A DNA stretch of 64,000 bases, taken from Sitta carolinensis (lineage: Eukaryota; Chordata; Aves; Passeriformes; Sittidae). The translations under genes were made by a program, and so were the position numbers. The notes beneath the pieces are model-generated. The model searched no databases and was not told the origin of the DNA. It saw only the letters and a list, made by a program, of their open reading frames with translations. The stretch lies in assembly GCA_032173965.1 (NCBI GenBank), contig CM063290.1, forward strand, positions 11,929,501 to 11,993,500, given 5' to 3'. Of this stretch, positions 39,329 to 52,937 are shown piece by piece (positions within the stretch are counted from its first letter, which is position 1; the number at the start of each line of letters is the position of its first letter).

Positions 39329-42300
39329 CAACACATGTGAGAAACATAACATTGAAGGACAGCTACTAAAATGTAGCATCAGTTGGCATCTTCATTCAAT
39401 CTGTACTATCATTAGTATTGGTAACTAATGACCATGCCAGCTATGTTCTGCAAGCTTGCATTTTAAAGGCTGTATATTCTTAATGATTTGTGGATTTACT
39501 ATATGAACTACTATAAATTCCATTTAAACTTTTCAGGATTCTGCAGTGCTTTTATTACAGTAATGAGCTAATTGTTTAAGAATCATTCACATGATTCATC
39601 CTCCTGCTCAGCCTTTTTTAAAAAAAACTTTTAGCTGCTGAAACTCTCTTGACAAACAATATTTATAGCAGTTTGACAGCAGGATGAAGAATAGCGTTTG
39701 TCTTTGTAAAAGCTTAAAGAAAAGGCCTTTCCAGCACCCAGCCATGCAGTTACAATCTTGACCTCTTTCTTTTGCTGGGAACATACATACAGCATACAAG
39801 CAGCACCTCCCATGTGTTTTCTTGACCCTTTGACTGTCCATTCACTTCCCATCTGTTTTGCAGCCTTAAAGGAACAGAGGGGGCCCTCTACTTATAAATC
39901 TGTCTTTGCAGCTGACAAATGATGTTCTGTCTCTTTAAGGGCAGCCTGGGTGGTTTTGCCCGTTTTTCCTTCCCCCCCTTAAAACTCTATCTTTCCTCTC
40001 AGCCTTATCCAGAGGAAAATATGGTATGTGAACAAGAGGAAACTGTCAAAAAACGTGATGGGTAGTTTCAAAGGATTTGCTAAAATTCAGCAGGGCATGA
40101 GCTTGCAGTGATCAGGGAATTTTGGCAGTGTTTGCATGAAGCATGAGTAAGCGTGTTGCTGCAGGTAACTGTGGCTGGGAAGTCTTTCTGAGGCATTATT
40201 TGGAGTGCCTGGGAATGTGCCGTCTCATACCATTTTAACAAGAAGTAAAGTTTTCAAATGGCCCTTAGAAAGTCGAGGAATGTGGCACAAAAGGCTGAAC
40301 ACCAAAGAGAGGATTCCCTCCTCTCTTTTCCACCTGACTGTTCATAGGGGTTGTATACAACTGTGGAGTATGTGTCTTAGATAGCCCTAAGGTAAAAATC
40401 AGCTTTCAATAGAAAACTTTGGATTGACATCTGTAGTTTTAATGGTGTGTTTCTGGGCATTGTGATGAATTCTGACTGACAGGGCTTTCCTTTTTACTGG
40501 AGGAAAGATGATGCATTCACAGCAGTAAACTCCGAATTTCTGCCTCTGTGGTTAACTAACCATAACATAGAAGTAGCACAGCAAGCAGTGAGAATGTTTA
40601 TAGGCGAGGAAGGGATTAAGAAAGGAAAGAAGATGGAAAAAGGAAAGGGGAGAACTCAAGTCTAAACACAATCCAGAGCAAAAGAAGCAACAACCCTGAG
40701 CTTTCAAATATCAAAGCCATGTAAACATTAGTTGGAGATAGATGTAACTTTAATGTAGAACAGGAGGGTTTATAATAAGATATTAACACATTTTTTGTGG
40801 TCGTTTCATACTGTAGGTTTCATCAAAGTACAAAATAAAGATGGGTTTGTGTTCAGAAAGATTTTAGAATTTGTTTTGTTGCTGTAATTGAAATTTGGTA
40901 TCGTATATGCACATGCACATTTGTAGTTGGGAAGGGAAAGCTTTTTGATTTGCTCAAAATACTCGTACTCTGGCACAGACAAACATGAACATCTTTAAAA
41001 TTCTGTGCTGAAAGTATCATTTCTTTACAGGTAAATAAGTATCTGAATGTCTCAAAATAAATTTATCTTCAGAACCATAAGCAAGACAAGTTTTGTGGAC
41101 AGAGGCCATGTCTCTTAGTAAACCAATTAACAAAGCTAGAAAATACAAGAAATGCACTTTGCTTTTCTAATTTGTGTTTAATATTATTTGGGATTATTTG
41201 GCCTTACCTCAGATTTGCTTGATAACTTGATTCTGCTGTTTTATTTTTAGCACTGTTTATTGCCAGCTAAGCTTGGGTATCTCAGGCAGCAATCAGAAAG
41301 CAAACCTTCCTTGTAAAGACTGAATATTTTGGGAGGGTTCCCTTCTGACCAGCTTATGATAGTAGGAAAAGCAAACTTCATCTGTGCCTGCATCTTTCTG
41401 CATTCACAGTGTATTCCAAATCCTCATTACAGTTCAATTAGTCTGGTTTTGAGCCTTTTAGATTTGGGATCACAGGATTAATGAAAAGAAAATGAGCGGG
41501 TAGCAATATCATTTCATATGGAGATAAGGAGAGACTGAGCATGAATGAGGATCTCAAGACATCTGAATAAAGAATTTCCTCATTCTGTCAGTGAAGTTTT
41601 ATGGGATATGGAGGGAGGATTATGGGATATTCATGACCAGATCAAGAGACATAATGAGTTGATGTATGAACCAGCTTATCTTTTAGGTAAACATGGGGTA
41701 AATGGGAAATAGAATAACCATTCATGGCCTCTAGGCCTGTGAATTTTACTGTTCTAAGATAGAAACAAGGGTTTAGTTACAGTTGCTCTTCATTGATTTG
41801 ATTTGATTTTTGATCAGCGTTTAACAGGTGCTGGACAAATTGCTTATTTGTAACTTCAGGTCTGCATTAGAGCTAGCAAGGAGCACATCATCTTTCTAGA
41901 ATCCAGTTAATATGTGTATTAAAACTTACACAGTACCTTGTAATAAGAGTGTAGCACTTTTGTTAAAGTCTCTTTTGTGACATGAAAGCATTGTATAAAA
42001 AAGATTGGGTAGTTCAACCAGTTACAGAAGTAATTTGCTGGCAAGCTGAATGCCTTTAATCTGTGGTTTACTTATCCTTGGAAAAACACAGTATTGCAAG
42101 ACGTAGAGCAACAGGTCACTTTTTTCGTACCCCTAAATTTACTGCTGCAGTAAGTGTTCTTTCCTGAAACCCAGATGATTTTCTGTGTTTGGCATGTTGA
42201 TTACACTTTCCTCAAAACACAATGTACTGTAATTTACGAGTGTAAACGACTGACGGTTTGATCTAAGTGTCAGTGAAAACCCTACAAATGTGGGTACAGA

Positions 42301-43289
42301 GCTTGTGCATTTCACAGAGGCAAGAACTTCCCTAAAGTTGAGTAACATCTGTATTGTGAGAATGAATAGTCGTTCCACCTACAAAGACTCATGGTGCTGA
42401 TGAAACTGTAGACAGTTTACCTGCAGACTGCAGGGCCTGCATTTGCACTCTTCTATTAGAATTCGATCCAAGCACTTATATTTACTAGTTTATTAAGATG
42501 AGTGTTGTGTAAACGCATAACTCTGCCCTCAGCCTATTTCAAAAGTGAACCAATTCAGCAGACTGCTTGTCTGTGCTACAGAATGGACTTGCAGCAGAGT
42601 GTTACAGGTTGCCTGGGATCTACTGCTGCAAAAGGCTTTACTATGGCTAAAAATACAGGGCATAGCATGAATAATTGCAGCTATTTGGCACTCACTGTAG
42701 CTCTTTTTTAAGAATAGCTAGCATATTATTTCAAAGTATTAAATTACCTCAAGACCTCATAATTATTACAGTTAAGTAATCATTTCAATTCAGTCCAAGT
42801 ATAAAAACTAATAAAGTGCTCATAACATGCAGTCAATTTTAGTATACATGTTCTCCGAGCAAACGCAACTGATTCAGTATATTATGGTGGAATACATATT
42901 TGCTATCCTGTTATTTTAATATGCCTTAATCAGAAAATTAGAATAGATTTGTTGGCACAAACCTTTTTTTAAGGGTGAAATAATAATTACAGGTTTTTGC
43001 TGATGCTATTAATTTTCAGAGCTGGAATATTTCATTAGCAAGAGGTTGAGAAAGGAAAATAGTTACATTTAATACTGCTAAATCTGCCTGCTTTCACTGG
43101 GTCTAATAGCTTGATCGATATGAAGAACACACTTGGGAAAACATGTTGCACTTGGGAAAAAAAGTGCCACAGAAAGCCACTGAAAGCACAACATAAAGAG
43201 ATCTGGGTCATGCGATCTCATTCCCAGTTATCACTGGCAACTGCTGTTCGTTTCGGAGAGCAGGGTGCAGGATTAGTAATTTCTAAACC

Positions 43290-43404
43290 CAGAATCATTA
43301 TAGACTGTTTTGGATTGGAAGGGACAGTAAAGATCATCTTGTTCCAACTTCCCTGCCACAGTCAGGGGCACCTTCTAGGTTGGTCAAAGCACCATCCAGC
43401 ATGG
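43290..43404 (-). repeat. CR1 LINE 3' end, minus orientation
   Basis: Begins CAGAATCATTATAGACTG, then TTTTGGATTGGAAGGGACAG and AACTTCCCTGCCACAGTCAG. This is the reverse complement of a CR1 3' end, truncated after about 115 bases. Confidence 0.85.
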
Positions 43405-45453
43405 TATGGTCAAAAAATATGTTAATTCTGTCCAAAATAGCAGAACGTTATTTCAAAGGCTGATTTTATAAACATTCATAGAGCAACAGTATTGGAAGCT
43501 GAACTAAGTAGTTGCCTAAATAAATGCCATAGAAATAACATTTTCTATACACTAGAGGTTTATATACTGACACGCAATGCATTTTTTTTTTTTTCATTTA
43601 AAAAGATAGTGAAAACACTTTGAATGTGCTCAGTAAGGAGAAGTGACTACCTTTTTATTCAGTGACGGTTTTCAAAGATTCTGCTGAACTGAATCAGATT
43701 TCTTTTTTAACATGGTAAAAATCAGCTACTGCTGTTTCTTAATTTTGAAGGTACAGCTTTTGCCCTCACACTGACTGTAATCTTCATTTAAAAGTACCTT
43801 AAAAGAAAAAATAAATCAGCTGAAATTCAAGAAGCTTCTTTGGTGTTTTCTTTAGGAGTTAGAGTGTGATTCAGCTTCACTGTACTTCTGTTTGTAGATA
43901 AGCACCACAGGGGAAGGGCACACTGAAGTGTTGAAAGTGTCAGTGGCTTTCCCTTCATCACCTCAAAATTGCAAGATAAAGATAGAAGCTTGAGGTTTCT
44001 TCATACTCGTGCAGGCTATTTTCCATACTTTATTTCAAATGCTCACTAAAATTCTCTACTTCTGTTAGAACAGAGCAGCATGAGTTCATTGAATTGTGAT
44101 TATTATTACTATTATTCTGAAATGGATTTTCTGTTTGTTTGTGGGGTTGTCATTTTGTTAGATTAAACTTTCAGTTCCCATAGCTACATTAATGTTCTCT
44201 TTGGAGGTTATTTTTTTCTGCTTCTGCTTATATATCCCATATCCCATTTAAAGCTGATTGGTTTATTTTTCTTTTTGTTTTGCTGTTACTTCCACTTAGC
44301 AAAGTCAATAACATGGTATTAATAAAGAAAAGAAAGTTATTTTAAAAAAGCTCAAACCGTGTCTCTCAGACAAGGGAACATATGTCTTTAATCCAATAGT
44401 ATTTTTAGCTTGGGAAAAAATATTTGTCTGTGTTTATGCTCATCTAACTTATTTTTATCTGTCCTATTGCTCTCCCCCCATTCCTTCATATTTCTGAAGT
44501 GTGTGTTTTTCATGCCTGTAATCACACACAGGAGCTTCAAATGAGGATGTGGTGAGAGAGAAGCAGGAAATCTCACAGGCTTTGGATTCCAACTGTGTTC
44601 TAAATCTCGCTTCATAAGCAGTTTAATAAATCAAATAGGTTATATGATGACAAGTGTTGTATGGAATTGAGTAAAGAGTGGGAAAATGCCTAAACCCCTG
44701 GATTTTTTGCAATCAATTTTGCCTTTTTATTCCTAGTAACTATTTGTGGTTGTGGTCAAATTGTGTTTTGGTAGGGAAGTAAACTCCCAGATTTAGTTTT
44801 TGTATAAAATTATATTCTGCCCACATCCATCTGGTTACTACTGAAATGCAAGAAAATAAAACGCAAGTTTTAAACATTCTTAACATCGTGTGTGCCCTTT
44901 GGAGGAGGTGTCTTGAATACTGATGTGTGGTTCCCTGAAATTCTCCTGGGTGAAAGGGCAGGAGATTTCAACTTTATTTAGAATGATTAGTGGTGTTTGT
45001 TCCACTTGCTGTGGAGAATGAGGACATTCGGTTAAAGAAGAAAGGGGCTAGTGGGCATTATTTAAAACCTAACAGCTCCCTGCATGTAATAAGTGTATAG
45101 TAGTGCTGTGCATGATCTGATGGAAATTTCAGGTTTTTGAAATACATTTCTAGTATTGGATTCCTTCAGTAAATTTTTGAATTATTAAATTAGCAAGATA
45201 ATAATAGAATATATCTGTAGAAGTTCTTCGAACAGGACAGGGTTCCTTTTTTTCTGATGTAGAAAAATGTTGTAAACCTCTGTAATTGAGAAACAAAATG
45301 CTTAGGGTAATATTGATGGCAGCATTAGTTTTTTTTCATGTTTGCATGTTTTTGTTCTTGGTTGGTGGGGTTTTTTTGGTTTTTTTTTTTTTTTTCCTTT
45401 TGGTGCCTGACCTCGGGTACTTAATTGAACGGTGATCTTTTTATTTCCACCAG

Positions 45454-45518
45454 AAAAAGTTCGGGAAATCCAGGAGAAACTTGAAGCCTTCATAGAAGCC
45501 CTCCATCAAGAAAAGTAG
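45454..45518 (+). CDS. OPA1: OPA1 exon 28: C-terminus and stop
   Basis: Completes residue 940 and encodes KVREIQEKLEAFIEALHQEK, followed by TAG at 45516-45518. This is the end of the GED coiled helix and is almost identical to human. Acceptor TTCCACCAG after a long T-rich tract. Phase fits exon 27 exactly (A + AA makes Lys). The exon itself continues to a donor at 45532. Confidence 0.97.
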
Positions 45519-45531
45519 ACTGTTCAAGCAG
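45519..45531 (+). other. OPA1: 3' UTR, first part (end of exon 28)
   Basis: Thirteen bases follow the stop before a good donor CAG|GTAATC. A junction this close to the stop should not trigger nonsense-mediated decay. Confidence 0.6.
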
Positions 45532-46056
45532 GTAATCATGTTTTGATCATAAAGAGATTGCTACAGTTATCTCATTGCTCTGTATAAAATTATCCATCTC
45601 ATTTAAATGCATGCTTTCATGCAGACTTTGTGAAAATTCCTACTTGTTTTACTCTGTTGTCTGGCTGCTGCTGCTTCTTTCTTCTAATCTGTAGAACAAT
45701 ACTTGCTGTTTTTGCACTACAAGCAGATATGAAACTTAGTAAAAATACAATTAATGACCAGTTATTTAAGTATTGTGAATCACTGTAGGCTATTTGATTA
45801 CTCTCAGTTCAATATTTTTACCTGTATTAGGACAAGAAAGCATAACTAGCTGGAATCAAAATTAATGGATTCATTTGGTTTTTTTGGAAGCATTTTGGTT
45901 TTTTTGTTTTTCTTAAAGAAACTGTATATTGTTAGCAAAAATATTTGCATGCATGTAATTTCCAGATCTCATTTCTATTAATTTTCAAATCCATAGGCCC
46001 AAGTTGTGTCATGCATTTATACAAGTTTTAAAATAATTGTCATTTTGTTTCAACAG
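45532..46056 (+). other. Probable 3' UTR intron (525 nt)
   Basis: Bounded by GTAATC at 45532 and TTTGTTTCAACAG at 46056. Splicing is inferred from these two good sites; the alternative is one uninterrupted 3' UTR. Confidence 0.6.
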
Positions 46057-46474
46057 CAACTTTACACAAGAATGCAGCCTTCTCCAGGATACCTTGCACA
46101 AAGACTGAATTGAAATGGCTTTTGTGTCCCATTCTCTTTCCTATCTTTTGGGGAGCATCCTGAAATGTTGAAGGAGAAAGAAAATAATGTCTCATGGGAT
46201 TGAGAAGTTCAGTTAAAATCCACCCGCTCATTTAATTTTTGAAGCTACATGCACAGAAGAATCTGATTTGTGTATTAATGAGATAGCTTGGGAGCTTGCT
46301 GAAGTTGTACATTTAAGGGTTTTTTTCCTGAAAGGGAAAAAAACTTTTTATTTTTAGTATGTGTCTTGTATGGTAGAGTTGGATCAAATTTATAAAATGA
46401 TTTTATCTGTTGTCATTTTCTTGCCTGCAGGTGATGCTGGGAGTTTGACATAACATTTTAGTATTTGTATGTAC

Positions 46475-46480
46475 ATTAAA
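46475..46480 (+). terminator. Proximal poly(A) signal ATTAAA
   Basis: ATTAAA followed 20-50 bases later by the GT-rich TTTGTATTTGTTATGCTCTG, a typical downstream element. It would give a short 3' UTR form. Confidence 0.45.
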
Positions 46481-47924
46481 ATGCCCTTCTAAGTAATGCC
46501 ATTTGTATTTGTTATGCTCTGTGTTGAAGCATTTGCTGATCACTGTGGTACAGATTTAAAAGCATTGTATTGAGATCCTGAGAGGAAGTGGTGGATTTTG
46601 TTAAACTCCTAAACTATTGAGAATTACGAGCCAAGCAATTCTCATAGTTCTTTCACCTGAAAGCACAGACTGCTATTCAGTGACACCGTAAAAGGTTTAG
46701 GCTCAGGAAATAATGTCAGCAACTGCTCCTTTTATCTGTTCTTTCCTGATACATGTTCTTACTCTTGAATGTCAGCCAATTGCATTTCATTTCTGGGATT
46801 GCACAGACTCAGATTTCCTTGTTAACTCCTCCCTTCACCATAGGCACAGAGTAACCTGATGGAATATGTGTGAAATGTAAAAAGATAGAATGTACAATCC
46901 CAACTTCTCCAACTTCCTAACTAAAAGAAAAAGGAAAAATGTCATTAATTTCATTTTTACTGATAGCTACTCTTAAGACCAAAATCACTTCTGAAGAATG
47001 TTAGGCACAAGGTCCTTCCACACCCACTTGATGTCTGTCATTCAGCAAAATTAGTAAGGCACTGAAAACTGCCTCTCAGTTTTGCCATAGAAATGTTACT
47101 TCTGACAAATTTAAGCATGATACAAGCTCTCTATCATAGGTGCCTGGTGGTTAATCACCACCACTTTTCTCTGCCCACTCTTTGCCACAAATGATCTGGA
47201 TACACTTCAGAATACTTGTGTGGAAGAAGGCGTTAGGCCTGAAACAGTTTGTGTTGCAGTTATTTGATTATGTACATTGAAAAGCTGACCTAGATTTATT
47301 TTTCCTTTTGAAAAGGCAATTGATTTTGATATGTAGAATTGAAAAGAGAGGAATCTGAGTGTTTTCCAACAGATATTGTTGTGGTTTGCTCTCAGAGGAA
47401 ACAATGCAGAGTTTGGAAAGATATTCCCCAAATGTTTGAACATAGAATACTCAGCCATGTGGACAAAAAGCTAACACAGAGCTTAAAATTATATCGAAAG
47501 ATTAAATATTTCAGGGTGATCTAACTGAATGTTTGGAGATTTTCTGTTTAAAATTAATTCCTGAAAATGAGTGTTTGAGAACTGAAAAATGAAAAAATAG
47601 CTTGTGTCATGACCATCCTCTGAAGATAACTTCAGAAATGTAAGTTTGCACAATTTTGAAGGCAGACACCTTTGTGTATAGCAAGTGAAATAAGTCTGTA
47701 TCTTGTAAAAAAAACAAACGAAGAAACAAACAAAAACTTTTGCATTTACCTAGAGATCACTGTTTGAAACTCCTGTGTAATGTAAATGTTGCAAAAAAAT
47801 CACATCCAGTGGCCCAATGTTCATTTCTTTTAGTGTGATGTTCCTATGGGTTTAGTTCCAACTTCTCTGTGCTACTTCTCTAAGACTTAGCATGATGTAT
47901 TCCATGGAAACTGGGTATTTATTA

Positions 47925-47953
47925 AATAAAAATGTAACTGAAGGAATAATAAA
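47925..47953 (+). terminator. Distal poly(A) signals, two AATAAA
   Basis: AATAAA occurs at 47925-47930 and 47948-47953, followed by T/G-containing sequence. This pair is the best candidate for the main end of the OPA1 transcript. Confidence 0.6.
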
Positions 47954-48069
47954 ATTTGGGTTTTGAACACAGTGCTATTGCACCTAAGAAATCACTTTGA
48001 CTTGACCTTTTTCTCTTTTGTTAAGTTGTGAACAAGTGCACATTAATGATATGAGTAATCATTATATAT

Positions 48070-48096
48070 TATATCTATATATATTATATAGATATA
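48070..48096. repeat. AT-rich perfect hairpin
   Basis: Twelve-base arms (48070-48081 and 48085-48096) with a three-base loop, inside a TA-rich stretch. Lies about 100 bases after the expected OPA1 transcript end. Confidence 0.85.
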
Positions 48097-49939
48097 TAAT
48101 ATCAGTATATATTTTAATGATATCAAAATGTCTGAGTCAGAAGAGCTGTGTCAGCACCAGATTCGCGGTGACTGTACCAACAGTTATCCTTACTATATAA
48201 ATTAATGTACTGTTTAATACATTTAGACAAAGATCTTATGTCAGGCAGCATAAGAAAGATGTGCTGAATATTACAACAGTTTTGAGACAAAAAACACAAT
48301 TATTTCAACTGCCTAAAATTCATGTGGTACTGAAGAGTATATTATTCCAAACTGGTTTTCACAAGTTTACGCTATTTTTCTGTATTTTGTAGGCTACCTT
48401 CAGATTCTGTATACAGCCATTTATTATAAGGAGCAATGACTAATCTATAATTTCTGTATCTTTTTGAGCTTAGGGAGGAGAATAACCCAACATTCTTGTA
48501 AACATTGTTGCTCCATATATGGATATTTCATTTCCGAAGCATGTTCATTACTACGGTGTAGATATGCTAAGTTATTTCTGGTTTTTATAAAGTGAACCAT
48601 TTATGAGCTAAGTTTTAAAATCTAATGGCCAAAATGTATTCTGACACTTTTTCATGAAAAAGATACAAATGGTATCTTTTCAGATGTCAAGAATTGCTCC
48701 TTCTCAGTGGTTACTAGTAACCTCATCCTACCTTATCAGACTATGAGAGAAATTAATATCTTGGAAAAGTTTAGAAGTGTAAAAACTGAACATAGAGGGT
48801 GAACACATCAATGAAGTTCTTAGTTATTTCAGATACACTGGTGTGCTCTTTTGCCATCAAGCCACATGAATCTGGTACTTTGCTGAGTGTATTTTTGAAC
48901 ATGAGCTGAGTTACGACATAGTTTCAAGGCTAAAGTTTTAGCGAATTTTTATGTATCTTAAATATAGCTTAGTAATTCTTAACAATTGTATTTAAAAATA
49001 TGCAAGAGATTTCATCACTTGAAATGTTGAAATATTGTGATCTCTAAACCTGACCCGGAACCCATTGAGTCAGCTGGGACTGATCTCGGTGGGATTTGGT
49101 ACTGGAGAGGACTGTGGGATGTTCTTGTGTCAGGGAAGATATTGCCATATGAACTCTGTGTAGGTGCCTCTGTGTTCTTGCAGAGTTGCAGCATGAGATG
49201 TTTTTTGACTGTTTGGAATGTGTTTCTGGGTCCTGAGGTGCTTCCTTGCACAAATGGAGTGTACAGTGGTGATATTTACTCAGATTCTGGGAATACCCTT
49301 ACAAGAACTTAACATTAATGGCTATCTGAAAAAACTTTCCATCATAGTGACTTACCATATCCAAGGAAGTTTTTTTTTTTAAATGTTAGTTTAAAGTTCT
49401 TGGATCCTGTTCTATCTTTAATTAGTTCCGTAATCCATCTTCCCTTGCAGTAATCTTTATAGACCATGATCAATCACTTGCTAGATTTATTCAGCAAGAT
49501 AAATGAAATGCATTGTAAGATCCTTGCAAGATAGGTCCTACACAGTCAGGTAACTCCTAAAGCTGTAGTTTCACAAGTGCTATGAGTTTTAGATGGTTGT
49601 TATCACAGAGCTTTCACAGCATATGACTGTTGCCAAGAATTTTTTATTATAAAGTACTAAATAGAAAGGATGGGAAGAAGCAGAAATGGTACCGAGATTA
49701 TAATGGTTGTTTATACTGTGGTGCTGGAATGGAAAACCCATGCATACTTCTGTGTATACAAATCTTGCTTGCATCTGCCATCACCTCGGTGCTTCAGTAC
49801 ATCAGAAGGTGAAATTATCCAGGCTGTTGTTCACCTCTCTGCCATCAGAGAGGTGATTTTAGTTTTGACTAGTAGTGATTCAGGAAGTAGTTCTGAAAGT
49901 ACTAGTGAAACAGTTCTAGAGCCAACCTCGCAAATTATT

Positions 49940-50025
49940 CTAGAAACATTTCTGAAATTGACTCTCAAGTTCCTTGGGGTTGGCTTTAGGTGCTGTTCCA
50001 GTGTCAATTCCAGAAATATTTCTAG
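49940..50025. repeat. Inverted repeat, 23-bp arms
   Basis: CTAGAAACATTTCTGAAATT plus GAC at 49940-49962 pairs with 50003-50025 at 21 of 23 positions, with a 40-base spacer. Could be a degenerate mobile element end pair or chance hairpin. Confidence 0.75.
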
Positions 50026-52005
50026 TCCTGTTTGCTGAAAAGCAGTTTATTACGCATAGCTGAAAACACTTGTGTGTTTGTGTTGCAGAACAGTGATAGA
50101 AGACTGTTTATTTGCTGCTCTTGGGGAGTCTGTGGGCTCCAAGAGGACTTCCAGAGCAGTAGTGGTTTCCCAATGACTTTAAAATGGCTTTCTAAACTAT
50201 CCTTGGTAGTGACAACCAGCAAGGTGAGCTTTGTTCAGGTTTATCACCCAAAAGACAACAACAAACTATTCAAAGGTTAGTCAGTGTGGTGCAATAATAC
50301 CTTGCCTTATACCATTACTAGTATAGGGGAAGATGTGAACTTTGAATTTAAAGGGTTTTTTATAAAAAGTTTTAGAATAGAAGCTTGAGTGTTATATCCT
50401 CTATAACATTTTTGAGACCTTTTCAGGAAACACCTGGGTGAGCATTACTGGACAGGACTGACAGCTGCCACATCCTTAGAACTGCAAAGGACAAGCATGT
50501 TTGTGCTCTATTACTACCAACCTTACAATTTGGAAGTGACAGAAGCTCTACCTTGGACTGAATCTGCACATTCATGTTTCATAAAGGATCATCTCTTCCT
50601 GACTGCTGGAAAAGAGTAGATTGCACAACAAAAGCCTATTTAGATCTAGATAATATTTCATTACAGAAATCATAACTGAAGACCATTTTCACTTCTGTTT
50701 GAAGCAGCTGCCTCTCTTTGCCAGCCTCATGAAATAAGTATTAAGGTAATAGTATGCTCCCTATATTTAGGAACACTGGAGGCAGCGTTTGCCTCATGTC
50801 CACAAGCCAATTGCCTCTAGCTTTTGATGTTTAGAGATAGAACATTCATTGCAGCCTTCTTTACAATGAGTCTGTTCTGGTTCATGTGAAAATCAACATC
50901 CTTTTTTTGTGTTGCTGCCTGACAGGATGCTACAATACTATTAGCATTTGCAAAGGGTTTCCTCCATCTAATAGTGCAACCCCCAGATCACAGGCTGCTC
51001 AGTTTGTGTTTCTCTATTATGTGAAAGACACAAAGAAGCTGAAGGCTGGCAAAGGCCTGTCAAATCTTGTAATGTAGCAAGCGACCCCAGAGCTTCATTC
51101 TGCTTTATATCATTCCTTGTTCCCCATCCCACCCCTTTCCTTGAATGGGCTCTGAGGTAGGTAAATGAATTCAGTGGTATGGTAGGCGGATGATTCCTTT
51201 CTGACCTTGTTCCTGTACCATTTGTTTCCAGGCTTGTTGGAGGGAAAAGGACATATCTGAACCTTTTGTTTCAAATCATTTTCTCGCAGGTTGGGGAGTT
51301 AATGCAGACCTTGTCTGAACTCACCCGAGCGGAAAGTGCTCTGGGTACAAGTCGTGACACGCTTGGTCCCTTGGAATTGCCAGATTAAAGGAGAAGGCAG
51401 TGAATTGGAATTCTTTCACATTTGGCATTGCTTAAACACCTGGACGCCTTTTTTTCCCTTAGTATGCACTTGTTTATATCCTCTGTCGTGCTTTGGAACA
51501 TCTGTCTTAAGAGCAGTCAAGAAGCAAACAAAGGATGACCTTTGAACAGCCCGGTGTTATGTGTTATAGTTGGGAAGGAGGTGAGGCTGAGGCAAAAGCT
51601 GACTACAGCACACACCAAACACCAGTGGCTTTCAAAGGAGTATTTCAGACTGATGTCTGAAATTGACACAGCACTTCTTGAAGAGAATCAGGTTTGTTTT
51701 AGGGATTGATCTTGGATCATGTCTTTGATGGTAACGAAGGCAAAGCTTTCCTGTGTGGCAGGACTGAATCTTGGGAGCAGCAAGACTTCATGCCAGAGTT
51801 GCCTGAGATCTGTATCCTTGAAGATAGTTTTGTAGAAAGAAGACCAGAGGAACGTGACTAATAGCAAAACATGAGGTGGGAATACCACTACAGCTGTCCT
51901 GCAGAGCCATAAAATTGCCCTCTGCACTGTCAATGCCATGATTTTTGGAGGACTGTTCCTACCTCCTGAGTAATGGATTCCAAAGGTCTGAAACAGAACA
52001 CAAAT

Positions 52006-52090
52006 TATAGAATCAGTCTACCCTGAGTTGCAAGGAACCCACAAGGATCACCAAGGCACGGCTTCTGGCCCTGCAAAAATACTGCTCTCT
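52006..52090 (-). repeat. CR1 LINE fragment, minus orientation
   Basis: TATAGAATCAGTCTACCCTG, then GGAACCCACAAGGATCACCA and GGCTTCTGGCCCTGC follow the order of a reversed bird CR1 3' end. Right border uncertain. Confidence 0.65.
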
Positions 52091-52879
52091 TCAAGTCTTA
52101 GCTGTACACGGTAAGTTTACCGTGTCTGAAGTGTCCAGTCCAAGTCTCCATCTGCTTAGCCCAGCACAAACCTGGTGAGAGGCCTCTTTATCATTTGATA
52201 ATTTATCATCATTACCACTTTGTGTTGCAGGTGTCCTTTACTGAAGGCTTCCACATGCCAAAACAGACATGGGGACAAATATGTAAGGACATCAGGCCTC
52301 AGAGTTGATAAGAATACCACAGGCATAAAGGGGATGAATGAGGATGGTCATACCCCATGTTGCCTTAAAAAATGTAGATACTAATGATTTTCTGTTGGTA
52401 GACTGTAGCTTGAAAGTGCAAGCATAAGGCATGTCACCTGTCACATCCATGCCTATGCATATTAACGTATTTTCTGCATACAGTTATAGACCAATAATAA
52501 TGACATGTTATGGAGTAAGTAGTATTAAGTTTGAAAAGCAAAATTCTACATTCTGCAGAGGTTCATGGCATCCCCAAAACAAACTGGTCGTGCTTTATTT
52601 GTGATTCCTCTGTGCTATGTTTGTATATCTCAGGGGGATGATGAGTTCATCTAACAGTTGTAATCTTATACCCACCTAAACTGAAAATTATTTGCATGTA
52701 CAAAATATTTTGTAATTTGGTACTAATTATGGACTAAATTTTTAATCCAAATGAAATAGCTTCACTACCCCATTTTCTGGATTTTTTGCTAAAACACTTC
52801 ATGCTTTCACAAGGTACCAGTATTGCAGATGTAACGGTTTGTGTAGGCCTTCCTTTCTATCTCACAAGCAAGACCAGCA

Positions 52880-52937
52880 GGAATATTATATATAATATTA
52901 TAGTATAAGTATAATATGTATAATAGTATAGTATAAG
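52880..52937. repeat. TA-rich simple sequence
   Basis: Irregular repeats of ATTATA, AGTATA and AATATA. Low-complexity DNA with no other signal. Confidence 0.8.

Larger units (their letters stand above)
29021..45453 (+). other. OPA1 intron 27 (16.4 kb)
   Basis: The largest intron, more than three times any other in the window. It holds worn CR1 relics near 31.2, 32.3-32.9, 39.2 and 43.3 kb, a CpG-rich island at 34.0-34.2 kb and a 19-nt tandem duplication at 37.37 kb. ORFs in it are short and show no family resemblance. A T-rich run (about 45370-45400) precedes the exon 28 acceptor. Confidence 0.85.
46057..47975 (+). other. OPA1: OPA1 3' UTR, terminal exon (inferred)
   Basis: AT-rich sequence between the acceptor at 46056 and the poly(A) signals. 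No coding frame of note. The end at about 47975 is set 20-30 bases after the last AATAAA and is an estimate; a shorter form could end near 46500. Confidence 0.6.

Noticed and set aside
39840..39990. Possible promoter with CTTATAAAT in intron 27
   Set aside because: A single TATA-like motif without CpG enrichment or an exon-like sequence after it; too weak to call.
49670..50038. 122-codon plus ORF with a Ser/Thr/Glu-rich middle
   Set aside because: The Ser/Glu-rich part comes from a repetitive AGT/GAA stretch next to the inverted repeat; no conservation can be seen.
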